64,000 nt of DNA from an uncultured bacterium. GTDB taxonomy: Bacteria > Planctomycetota > UBA8742 > UBA2392. The position numbers and the translations under genes were made by a program. The notes under the pieces were generated by a model, which was not told where the DNA came from, did no database searches, and saw only the letters and a program-made list of their open reading frames with translations. This document shows positions 8,080 to 15,469 of the stretch, piece after piece. Positions within the stretch are counted from its first letter, which is position 1. Each line of letters starts with the position of its first letter. The stretch covers positions 1 to 64,000 of the forward strand of contig CALLQI010000004.1 of assembly GCA_938014885.1 (NCBI GenBank), read 5' to 3'.

Positions 8080-10263
8080 CTATCGATTCTCGACACCGCC
8101 GCGGATCATCCACAGGTTGACCTGCCGGATGTCGTCCGGGTCCACGTCGCGGGTGCCCAGCCCGGCCTTGTCCAGCGCGTCGTCGGGCAGCAGTGCGATC
8201 AGCAGGAACTCGCCCTCGCCGGGCATCATGCCCATGACGCTCAATGCGGTTGCAAGCTCCGGGTAGGATTTGGCGACCAGCAGGTCGTTGCCCGGATCCA
8301 GGTTGTACAGCTGCAGCATCACAGCCCGGGCGAAGTCGTCACCCACGTCATCGGCCAGTTGCTCGGCCAACGTCGCTACTGACGGCGGGGCTGAGGTGCT
8401 TTGGCTGAAGGTGGGTTTGTCGTCGCCACTGCCCGCGGCGCCGATCGTGGCGACGTAATGCCACTCCGGCGAAGCACCGCCGATCACCATCACGCACCCC
8501 CGCAGGGCATGCGGCGACAGGTTTTGCACTTCAATGCCACCCGCAAACGACCGCACATTCACACGCAGGCCTTCCACGGCGCCCGGCGCGCGCTGGTTGA
8601 AGAAGACATTCTGCCAGCGATCAAGCCCGGTCAGCTCCTGGTTCGTGTCGCCACCCTGTTGCGTGGCCACGTAACTCATCGGGCTGAAGGCTACGCCGTA
8701 ACTTTCGCGGGTCGACGAAAGCGGCATGTGCCCCGCGCGCTCCGGCGTCGTGAAACGGTAGGTCGTCCCGTCAACCACGTACGAACACCCCAGCGTGAAC
8801 ACGGTGTTGCGCTCGGTCGTTTCGTCGCTGACCACAACGCGCACGGCCTGCACGCGGTCGCCGGTGCGCTTGAACACGGCACCCAGCGAAAACACCAACC
8901 CCACGCTGACCAGTGCCGCCACCAGCAGCGCCGCCGGGTAAAGTTCCGGCCGCTTGAGTTTGCGCGCCAGCAGGAACATCCCGACGCCGGCAAGCACCAC
9001 ATAACCCAGCAGCACGAACACCATGATTCCGCGGCCGGGAATGCGCCGCCCGGCGATATCCACGCGATCGCGCAACTCACCATCCATGAACCATGCCGCC
9101 GGCGACTGGCTGGATCGACGCGCGGTGTCCTGGAAAAGCCGCGCCAGCAATTGAACGCACGGGTGCGTCGGCGCGTTGTCGCTGGCCAAGGGCTCGCGCG
9201 AGATGTCCGTGTGGATCAGCACCAGGTTGCCGGCACCCACGCGCGCGATGCTTGCCAGCCCTTCAAACCCCGGCAACGGGCGCGCGCGGCCGCCGTCTTT
9301 CCATACCAGCAATGACGCGCCAGGCGACGGCAACGCCGGCACAAACTTGCCTTCTTCACCATATCCAGGGGCGGGTTCGGTTCCTGGTTCGGTTCCGGGT
9401 TCACGCGGAGTGCCTTCGGAAGGCTGGGTTTCACCCGGGAACTCCATGCCCATGCGCGGCGCCCCGATGCCGCTTTCCATCAGTTGTTCCATCAGGAACG
9501 GGTAGTCCGACAGCGCGCGCTGGCCCGAGGCGGTGTTCGCCGGGATCTTCAGCAGGCGCCCCGCCAGCGTCTCGGGGTTGAATGAGCTTGCGGCCGTCGG
9601 CGAAAGGATGATCGTTCCGCCGGCTGTAAGGTAGTCAATCAGCGCGCTGTATTGCTCGCGGCTGAGGCGGTCGTCATTCAGCACAATGGCGGCAAAGCCG
9701 GCCAGCGGCTTCCAACTGGTCGGCACGTGCTGGTAGGGCAACTCGACTGCCTGAAAGAAAAAGTAGCCCTGCGCCGCAGCCAGCCGGCTTTTGCTGATGA
9801 AGGCCACAAGCTGCGCCCCGCCGCCCAGTGTGGGCGCCGACCACTGCTCGGCCGTCACGGGCTCATAGAACTGGCCGGTGACCTGACGCTCCAGCTTGAC
9901 GGTCACGTTCACCGAACCGGCAAACGCCGGCACGTCAAACTCCAGCGCGCGGGTGGCCAGGCCTTCTTCAAGGTTCACGTCAGCGTGCAGCACGACCTGC
10001 GTCATGTTCACTGAGGGCCCGCGGCGACGGCCGCCGCTGCCCGCGTACTCGCTGACTTCCACCGTGACGCGACCGACAAACGCGGCCGGGATGTTCTTGC
10101 GCACCTGCACCGCAAGCCTCCCCCACGGCGCGACGACCACGTCGTTGATGCCGCCCTGCACCGTCAGTTCGAAGTCAGTACGGACCGGGACAGCGTCGGC
10201 GGTGGTTTCCTGCGCCATCAGCGGGGAGACAAGCACCAGCGCAATCAGCAGAAGTCTCAGCAT
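8080..10263 (-). CDS. Large secreted/membrane protein of unknown function
   Basis: The product is 727 residues with a signal peptide (MLRLLLIALVLVSPLMAQ) and at least two membrane helices near residues ~400-460 (IMVFVLLGYVVLAGVGMFLL and a second after KLKRPELYP). The N-terminal half contains a Rossmann-like stretch, LAGFAAIVLNDDRLSREQY followed by ALIDYLTAGGTIILSP, as in class I glutamine amidotransferase-like domains of membrane proteins; catalytic residues are not evident. No Shine-Dalgarno is seen, but TATAAT lies 7 nt before the ATG. It may belong to the membrane-protein group often found near VWA/BatA systems in Planctomycetota, which is only an inference. Confidence 0.72.
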   Translation of the reverse strand: MLRLLLIALVLVSPLMAQETTADAVPVRTDFELTVQGGINDVVVAPWGRLAVQVRKNIPAAFVGRVTVEVSEYAGSGGRRRGPSVNMTQVVLHADVNLEEGLATRALEFDVPAFAGSVNVTVKLERQVTGQFYEPVTAEQWSAPTLGGGAQLVAFISKSRLAAAQGYFFFQAVELPYQHVPTSWKPLAGFAAIVLNDDRLSREQYSALIDYLTAGGTIILSPTAASSFNPETLAGRLLKIPANTASGQRALSDYPFLMEQLMESGIGAPRMGMEFPGETQPSEGTPREPGTEPGTEPAPGYGEEGKFVPALPSPGASLLVWKDGGRARPLPGFEGLASIARVGAGNLVLIHTDISREPLASDNAPTHPCVQLLARLFQDTARRSSQSPAAWFMDGELRDRVDIAGRRIPGRGIMVFVLLGYVVLAGVGMFLLARKLKRPELYPAALLVAALVSVGLVFSLGAVFKRTGDRVQAVRVVVSDETTERNTVFTLGCSYVVDGTTYRFTTPERAGHMPLSSTRESYGVAFSPMSYVATQQGGDTNQELTGLDRWQNVFFNQRAPGAVEGLRVNVRSFAGGIEVQNLSPHALRGCVMVIGGASPEWHYVATIGAAGSGDDKPTFSQSTSAPPSVATLAEQLADDVGDDFARAVMLQLYNLDPGNDLLVAKSYPELATALSVMGMMPGEGEFLLIALLPDDALDKAGLGTRDVDPDDIRQVNLWMIRGGVENR

Positions 10264-10270
10264 GGGCGGG

Positions 10271-10276
10271 ATTATA
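10271..10276 (-). promoter_or_regulatory. -10 box (TATAAT) 7 nt before the start codon
   Basis: A perfect TATAAT on the minus strand, with CCCGCCC separating it from the ATG at 10263. Transcription would begin at or next to the A of ATG, so the mRNA would be leaderless. The region 16-18 bp upstream has only a poor -35 match (TGTAGC). Confidence 0.45.
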
Positions 10277-10353
10277 GGCGCGGGCGGCGTCGCGGCTACA
10301 GTGCAGGCCACCCGAATGCCGATCAAATTGTGGGTCCTTGCCCGGGGTTGCCG

Positions 10354-11340
10354 ATGTACGCCGATGCCCATGCCGACACCTTCTTTCGCGTTGCCCTGGA
10401 GGGGCTGGACCCTTTCGCGCGCGATGGCGGCTTGCACGTCAACGTGCCGCGCATGCGCGACGTCGGGCAGGTGTTGCAGTGCTGCTCGGTGTTTACGCCC
10501 AAACATTATTCGGGGCACGCCGCCGAGACTTTCTCGCTGCGTATTCTGGGCACGATCCACGAGTACGTTACGCGCTTTCCGCAGACATTCCGGCTGGTTG
10601 CCAACGCCAGTGAGCTTGCGCCGGACGGCTGCATTGGGCTGATCCCGTGGCTTGAGGGCGCGTCGCCTCTGCGGGGCGAAATCGCCCTGCTGGATGATTT
10701 CTTCCGGCTGGGCGTGCGCGGCATTGGCCTGACGCACAACCACGCCAACGAAGTCGCCGACGGCTGCGGCGTCGCCGAACCCCGGCGGGGCCTGACCGAA
10801 TTCGGCCGGGAACTCGTCACCCGTATGGATGAACTTGGCATCGCGGTCGATTGCGCGCACCTGCCGCGGCCGGCTTTCGATGAAGTCATGGCGCTCACGA
10901 AATGCCCGCCGATCATCACCCACGTGGGCGCATACGCGCTGGTGCCGATCACCCGCAACGCCGACGACGCGATGCTGCGCGCCATTGCGCAGCGCGGCGG
11001 ATTCGTCGGGATCGACTTCTACCCCGGCCACCTCATGCCCGGCGCTGACCCGGCCGCAAGCTGCGACGACGTGGCCGCGCACATCGCCCACGCGATCAAC
11101 GTCTGCGGCATGGCTCACGTCGGCCTGGGTGGCGACTTTGACGGCTTCGCCGACACCTGCACCGACCTGCGCCATGTGGGCGATCTTCCGAACCTGCGGG
11201 CGGCGCTTGCCTCGCGCGGCCTGCGCGAGCCAGAGATTGACGCTGTTTTCGGCGGCAACCTGTTGCGCTATCTGGCCCAAGTGCTGCCGCAGGGCTCGCC
11301 GGTGCTAGACTCGGCCCCATGCGCTTCTGGCCGATCCTGA
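10354..11340 (+). CDS. Membrane dipeptidase (peptidase M19, renal dipeptidase family)
   Basis: The product is 328 residues. M19 motifs are in order: HADTF (metal-binding H-x-D) at the N-terminus, LTHNHANEVADGCG, AVDCAHL, PIITHVGAYAL, GGFVGIDFYPGHL and HVGLGGDFDGF near the end. The family uses two zinc ions to cleave dipeptides, often with D-residues in the second position, and can act on peptidoglycan or cysteinyl-glycine substrates. No signal peptide is visible, so it is probably cytosolic. ATG 10354 is chosen because the protein then begins directly at the first barrel strand; a GTG at 10330 is possible. The 3' end overlaps the next gene by 22 bp. The usual SHSNxR-type segment is replaced by THVGAY. 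Confidence 0.88.
   Translation: MYADAHADTFFRVALEGLDPFARDGGLHVNVPRMRDVGQVLQCCSVFTPKHYSGHAAETFSLRILGTIHEYVTRFPQTFRLVANASELAPDGCIGLIPWLEGASPLRGEIALLDDFFRLGVRGIGLTHNHANEVADGCGVAEPRRGLTEFGRELVTRMDELGIAVDCAHLPRPAFDEVMALTKCPPIITHVGAYALVPITRNADDAMLRAIAQRGGFVGIDFYPGHLMPGADPAASCDDVAAHIAHAINVCGMAHVGLGGDFDGFADTCTDLRHVGDLPNLRAALASRGLREPEIDAVFGGNLLRYLAQVLPQGSPVLDSAPCASGRS
11306..11311 (+). promoter_or_regulatory. -10 box (TAGACT) 7 nt before the DUF3047 gene
   Basis: TAGACT followed by CGGCCCC and ATG 11319, inside the 3' end of the dipeptidase gene. There is no Shine-Dalgarno in front of that ATG, so an internal promoter giving a leaderless transcript is plausible. Confidence 0.35.
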
Positions 11341-12206
11341 TTCTGCTGTTAGCAGGGTGCAGCACCCAGCAATCGCGCCATGCGGTGCAGCCGCCGCCAC
11401 GGGTCGAACGCGGCGAGGCTCCCACCGGCCGCGTGCTCGACGCGTTCAGCGAAGCAGCCGCCTGGAAGTTGTACAACGTCAAAGGATCGATCACGAACCT
11501 GCAATTCGCCGCCTCGGACGGCGCGATGCACCTGGTCAGCGACCGCAGTGCCGGGCTGATCTGGAAGGCCGAACGCTACGACCCGCGCGCCGAGCCGCTG
11601 CTTGCATGGCGCTGGAAAGTCAGCGACTTGCTTCAAGGCTCTTCGCCGCTCTCGCCCGAGTTCGACAACTTTCCTGCCCGGCTGCTTGTCGGTTTCGACC
11701 ACGGCTGGAAAGACGCTGGCCCGGTCGCGCTGAACTGGCGCAAACAGGTTGAGGCCGCCACGGGCTTCACGCCGCCATCGCGGGCCATCTGCTACACCTA
11801 CGGCGGAAGCATCGGCAGCAATGAGGCCGTAGACGCGGCGTTTGGCGAGGGCCGCATCGTGGTGATCAACCTGCGCACTCCGGCCGATGAGGCCGGACAG
11901 TGGCGCGATGAAGTCCGCGATATCGCCTCGGACTATCGCGCCGTGTTCGGCGCTGAACCGCCGCCGGTGATGGCACTAGGGCTCGGCTGCGACAGCCACC
12001 GCATGGACCGCCGCGTAGAAGCCTGGTTCGCGGGCCTGCAAGCCTTCGGTCCCGATGCCTACGAGTGGTTCCGCGGCGAGCTTGCCGCGCCTCCGGAACG
12101 CCGCGCACCGCTGCTGACTTGGCTGATCGTCGCCGCCTGCGCCACAATTGCCGCCGCCAGCGCGGGCGCATGGATGTGGATGCTGCGCCGTAACACGCGC
12201 AACTAG
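11319..12206 (+). CDS. DUF3047 family lipoprotein with C-terminal membrane helix
   Basis: The product is 295 residues. It begins with a lipoprotein signal (MRFWPILILLLAGC), with Cys14 as the lipid site. The DUF3047 core is recognisable from LAWRWKVSDLLQ, the FPARLLVGF strand, the AICYTYGG segment and the RDIASDYRAVFG helix, in which members show WRWKV and a late DxR. A Trp-rich hydrophobic helix (LLTWLIVAACATIAAASAGA) is present near the C-terminus, unusual for the family. DUF3047 proteins are secreted and of unknown function, with a carbohydrate-binding-like jelly roll suspected. It overlaps the upstream dipeptidase gene by 22 bp and faces the glycosyltransferase gene 3 bp beyond its stop. 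Confidence 0.8.
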   Translation: MRFWPILILLLAGCSTQQSRHAVQPPPRVERGEAPTGRVLDAFSEAAAWKLYNVKGSITNLQFAASDGAMHLVSDRSAGLIWKAERYDPRAEPLLAWRWKVSDLLQGSSPLSPEFDNFPARLLVGFDHGWKDAGPVALNWRKQVEAATGFTPPSRAICYTYGGSIGSNEAVDAAFGEGRIVVINLRTPADEAGQWRDEVRDIASDYRAVFGAEPPPVMALGLGCDSHRMDRRVEAWFAGLQAFGPDAYEWFRGELAAPPERRAPLLTWLIVAACATIAAASAGAWMWMLRRNTRN

Positions 12207-12209
12207 TCT

Positions 12210-13379
12210 TTAGTTCAGCAGCCCCCTATACAGGCCCGTGGCGCGCTCGAGGCTGAACCTGTCCTCGGCGAGTGCGCGGGCCTTTTGCGCCATGGTGGTG
12301 CACGCTGTTGCGTCCTGTTGCAGTTTGCTGATCGCGGCCGCAACGGCCTGCGGGTTGTCGAAGTCGCTGACGACCACGCCGCAGCCGTGCTGCTGCACCA
12401 GTTGCGCGAGCTCCGAACTTTCCGGCGCGAGCACCAGCACCGGGCGGCCGGCCGCGAGAATGCCCGTCAGCTTGCTTGGCATCGCCAGCTGGTCCGCACC
12501 GGGCTCAAGCGCGACCACGGCCACATCGCAGGCGGCAAGGCTGTCGGCAAGCCTCTCAAGCGGCTGATAGTCGAAGAAGCGCACGTTCTCGCTGTCTGCG
12601 GCTTCAGCCTTGGTGTCATCCAGCCGCGCGCCGCGGCCGATGTAGCACAGGGCCACCTCGGGCAATAGTTTCATCGCCCGGGTCAGGCCGCCCAGCGGGT
12701 GCAACAGGCCGAGGTTGCCCGAGTATTGCAACGTGAACCGGTCAAGCAAGCCGTGTGCGCGCGCGAAGGCTGAATCCGCCTTCGCGAGGGGCGTTATCGC
12801 CTGCGTATCGACCCAGTTCTCAATCACTGTCGCCCGCGTGGCCGGTTGCAGATCACGCGCCTTGGCGGCCATGCCTTCTGTGATCGCGACAGTCAGGCCG
12901 CGCGCGAGATTCCGTCGTTGCACAAAGCGCAGCACGCCGGCCAGCAGCCCGGGCTTCATGCGCCCCAGTGCAATGCCCAACTCAGGGTGAATGTCGTGCA
13001 GAACGTATATGTAGCGCCGCCCCAGCCACGACAGCCACCAGCCGACCAGGCCCAGCGTCGGCGGGCTGCTCGGGATCAGCAGCGTCCCGCTCGAAAACAG
13101 CGCGCGCAACAAGCCTGTACACGACAGCCACCAGGCCGCAAAGGCCCGCCCCAGCATTGACTTGCCGGTGCGCGGGGCCCAGCAGCGGCGCACGTCCACA
13201 CCATCGACCAACTCGCGGCCGGGCGCAGATGCACTCGCACCTTGATAGCGCGGCCGCCATGTCAATACGCGCACCTGCACGCCCGACTTCACCAGCTCGC
13301 GCGCCAGCAGGCTGAACAACTGGCCGTCGGCGGCCACATCGGGCGGGTAGTGCGGCAGCAACATAGTGAGGCGCGGCAT
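12210..13379 (-). CDS. Glycosyltransferase family 4 (GT-B fold)
   Basis: The product is 389 residues and has a GT-B organisation. The N-terminal domain begins LTMLLPHYPPDVAADGQLF and includes VRVLTWRPRYQG; the C-terminal domain holds YSGNLGLLHPLGGLTRAM, CYIGRGARLDDTKAEA and the nucleotide-sugar pocket with AMPSKLTGILAAGRPVLVLAP, whose Glu equivalent is followed by SSELAQLVQQHGCG. These match WbuB/WcaI-like GT4 enzymes that add sugars to capsule or O-antigen lipid-linked intermediates. The donor is not identifiable; the divergent neighbour gmd makes GDP-4-keto-6-deoxymannose, so a GDP-sugar is possible. The start at 13379 places the first beta-strand at the N-terminus and has TATGCT 6 nt upstream. 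Confidence 0.87.
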   Translation of the reverse strand: MPRLTMLLPHYPPDVAADGQLFSLLARELVKSGVQVRVLTWRPRYQGASASAPGRELVDGVDVRRCWAPRTGKSMLGRAFAAWWLSCTGLLRALFSSGTLLIPSSPPTLGLVGWWLSWLGRRYIYVLHDIHPELGIALGRMKPGLLAGVLRFVQRRNLARGLTVAITEGMAAKARDLQPATRATVIENWVDTQAITPLAKADSAFARAHGLLDRFTLQYSGNLGLLHPLGGLTRAMKLLPEVALCYIGRGARLDDTKAEAADSENVRFFDYQPLERLADSLAACDVAVVALEPGADQLAMPSKLTGILAAGRPVLVLAPESSELAQLVQQHGCGVVVSDFDNPQAVAAAISKLQQDATACTTMAQKARALAEDRFSLERATGLYRGLLN

Positions 13380-13385
13380 GGCGCC

Positions 13386-13391
13386 AGCATA
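13386..13391 (-). promoter_or_regulatory. -10 box (TATGCT) 6 nt before the glycosyltransferase gene
   Basis: TATGCT, then GGCGCC, then ATG 13379 on the minus strand. No Shine-Dalgarno is present. The arrangement is that of a leaderless promoter; no good -35 is visible. Confidence 0.4.
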
Positions 13392-13418
13392 GTGGTGAGG
13401 CGGGCCGCGGGCGAGCCG

Positions 13419-13447
13419 TTGCCAATTTGCGCCCCTGTGCCTAGCGT
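13419..13447 (+). promoter_or_regulatory. Promoter of gmd, leaderless geometry
   Basis: TTGCCA at 13419-13424, a 17-bp spacer and TAGCGT at 13442-13447, which ends 6 nt before ATG 13454. The expected transcription start coincides with the start codon. The promoter is back to back with that of the divergent glycosyltransferase. Confidence 0.5.
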
Positions 13448-13453
13448 GGCCGC

Positions 13454-14473
13454 ATGGCAAAGACGGCATTCATCACCGGGATCACGGGCCAGGACGGCAG
13501 CTATCTGGCTGAGCTGCTGCTGTCCAAGGGCTACACGGTCTATGGCCTGATCCGCCGCAGCAGCACTTTCAACACCGCGCGCATCAATCACCTGTACCAG
13601 GACCCGCACGTAAGCGGCTACCGGCTGCGCCTGCTGTACGGCGACATGACCGACGGCGCGCGCCTGCACACGCTGCTGGCCGAAACGCGGCCGGACGAAG
13701 TCTATAACCTCGCCGCACAGGCCCACGTGAAGGTAAGCTTCGAAACGCCCGAGTACACCGCCGATGTCGATGCGCTGGGTGTGGTGCGGCTGCTCGAAAG
13801 CGTGCGCGCCGCCTGCCCCGAAGCGCGCTTTTACCAGGCCGGCAGCAGCGAAATGTTCGGCAGCACGCCGGCCCCGCAGTCGGAATCGACGGTGTTCGCG
13901 CCGCGCAGCCCCTACGGCATTGCCAAGCTGTTCGCGCATCACCTGGTGCGCAACTATCGTGAGGCCTATGGCACGTTTGCTGTCAGCGGCATCCTGTTCA
14001 ACCACGAAAGCCCGCGTCGTGGCGCAACGTTCGTGACGCGCAAAGTGACGCGCGCCGTGGCCGCGATCAAGCACGGCAGGCAGGACAAGCTGTATCTGGG
14101 CAACCTCGAAGCGCGCCGCGACTGGGGCTTCGCGCCCGAATACGTCGAAGGCATGTGGCGCATGCTGCAGCAGGACAAGCCAGTCGATTACGTGCTGGCC
14201 ACGGGCGAGACGCATTCAGTACAAGAGCTGGTCGGGTACGCTTTTGCCCGCGCAGGGCTGGACTGGAAGCAGCACGTGGAAATCGACCCACGCTACAACC
14301 GCCCCACCGAAGTAGACGAGCTGCAAGGCAACGCAAGCTTCGCCAAAGCTGGCTTGGGCTGGCAGGCCGCCACAAAGTTCCACGCCCTCGTGGACCTGAT
14401 GGTGGACGCGGACCTGAAATCAATCGCCGCCAGCCACAACGAGTTCGAAGTAACCGAACGCTGGTTCAAGTAG
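13454..14473 (+). CDS. gmd: GDP-mannose 4,6-dehydratase
   Basis: The enzyme converts GDP-mannose to GDP-4-keto-6-deoxymannose, the precursor of GDP-fucose, GDP-rhamnose and GDP-perosamine. At 339 residues it is near the short end of the family. The NADP-binding GITGQDGSYLAELLL is at the N-terminus, followed by YGLIRRSSTFNTARI. The SDR catalytic set is present: the Thr/Ser-Glu segment in AGSSEMFG, and the YxxxK motif in SPYGIAKLFAH. The substrate loop NHESPRRG is typical of GMD. It is divergent from a GT4 glycosyltransferase, which suggests a small surface-polysaccharide locus. A GMER-type reductase is not seen in the window. Confidence 0.95.
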   Translation: MAKTAFITGITGQDGSYLAELLLSKGYTVYGLIRRSSTFNTARINHLYQDPHVSGYRLRLLYGDMTDGARLHTLLAETRPDEVYNLAAQAHVKVSFETPEYTADVDALGVVRLLESVRAACPEARFYQAGSSEMFGSTPAPQSESTVFAPRSPYGIAKLFAHHLVRNYREAYGTFAVSGILFNHESPRRGATFVTRKVTRAVAAIKHGRQDKLYLGNLEARRDWGFAPEYVEGMWRMLQQDKPVDYVLATGETHSVQELVGYAFARAGLDWKQHVEIDPRYNRPTEVDELQGNASFAKAGLGWQAATKFHALVDLMVDADLKSIAASHNEFEVTERWFK

Positions 14474-14547
14474 CCCGCGCCAACACAGGCCAGTGCCCCA
14501 ATTGAATGACCACCCGATGCGATTGGCTGCGGGCCGGTCTCAACGGC

Positions 14548-14576
14548 TGACGCGAAGATCGCGAAGTCACGCGAAG
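14548..14576. repeat. Left copy of a 29-bp inverted repeat
   Basis: This copy begins TGACGCGAAGATCGC and is inverted relative to 15301-15329, with 26 of 29 positions identical. It is built from degenerate CGCGAAG-type octamers. The pair brackets the lipoprotein gene at 14608-15261. Confidence 0.7.
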
Positions 14577-14607
14577 AACGGCAAAGCGAAGGCTTTGACT
14601 TGCGGCA

Positions 14608-15261
14608 TCAACCTGCCCGAAACACACACTGCTGCGGATCCCAGGTGAACTGCAAATGGTGCGTCTTAAGTGCCCCGTAGTAAGTCAGTTGCAGGTCCGA
14701 CCACCGGTCACCATCGATTCGTGGGTAGCAGTGCGTCGGAGGTTCCACTTCTGGGGACCATGACTTGCCGCAAAACAGCTCACGGGTGTCCCGACCGTCG
14801 AATGAGTGAATTTCGAACCAGTGGCTGCCGCGACGGGTACTGCGCTCGACTTCGATCCACACGCCCTGGCCGTTCACGGCCGGCCGCGACTGCACTCGTA
14901 CCGGGAAGCTGTACTGGTCGCTGGCAAAACCACCGATGATGTCGGCCTCGCCATCCCGAACGCGCGCAATCAACAGACAGCCGTCGGGCGCGCTGTCTCC
15001 CCACCATCGTTCGTAGGCGATGAATAGCTCGTCGCTTCCGGCGAGCGGCCAGACCGTATCAATGGGCAGGTAGTCCGGGGCATTGCCCGTCGGCAAGTAG
15101 TTTCTGTTGTTCGCGGCCTCGATCGCTGCCCGAATTGAATCCATGTCCAACGCAGGCGTTGTCGAATGCTGTTCTTCAACCGCGACGGAACTTCGTGCAG
15201 GCTCGTCCTGGTGGCAGCCAGCGATGAACAGCACGAGCAGAATCACCATTCCGTGGCGCAT
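14608..15261 (-). CDS. Lipoprotein of unknown function
   Basis: The product is 217 residues and starts with a lipoprotein signal MRHGMVILLVLFIAGC; Cys16 is the lipid site. GGAGG stands 5 nt before ATG 15261, which settles the start over a longer frame reaching 15429. The body contains a seven- to eight-stranded beta-like region with several Trp/Tyr residues (WPLAGSDELFIAYERWWG, DGCLLIARVRDGEADIIGG), perhaps a single beta-propeller blade or lipocalin-like domain. I do not recognise the family. The gene is alone between gmd and gyrB and is bracketed by the 29-bp inverted repeats. Base composition is a little less GC-rich than its neighbours. Confidence 0.75.
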   Translation of the reverse strand: MRHGMVILLVLFIAGCHQDEPARSSVAVEEQHSTTPALDMDSIRAAIEAANNRNYLPTGNAPDYLPIDTVWPLAGSDELFIAYERWWGDSAPDGCLLIARVRDGEADIIGGFASDQYSFPVRVQSRPAVNGQGVWIEVERSTRRGSHWFEIHSFDGRDTRELFCGKSWSPEVEPPTHCYPRIDGDRWSDLQLTYYGALKTHHLQFTWDPQQCVFRAG

Positions 15262-15300
15262 TGAGCCTCCGCATCTGTGATCGGCACGATGCGCGCAATA

Positions 15301-15329
15301 CTTCGCGTTTCTTTGCGATCTTCGCGTCA
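15301..15329. repeat. Right copy of the 29-bp inverted repeat
   Basis: The reverse complement starts TGACGCGAAGATCGC and matches 14548-14576 at 26 of 29 positions. It lies just upstream of the lipoprotein gene and downstream of gyrB. Confidence 0.7.
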
Positions 15330-15447
15330 CGCAGTTGGAGACGCCTAGGGACCTGTCCCTTGCTGCGCATGGGGTCACGCAAGCGCCGGAAGCGCACGCC
15401 ACTTCGCACCGACAGGAGTGTGAGTTCACACGAGCACGCTCGCGTGT

Positions 15448-15467
15448 CCCCGCCCTTTCGGGCGGGG
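15448..15467 (-). terminator. Hairpin after gyrB, GAAA loop
   Basis: An 8-bp stem CCCCGCCC / GGGCGGGG with loop GAAA on the minus strand, starting two bases after the gyrB stop codon. There is no U-tract. It has the same GNRA-loop design as the hairpins at 108-167 and 36746-36767. Confidence 0.55.
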
Positions 15468-15469
15468 CT

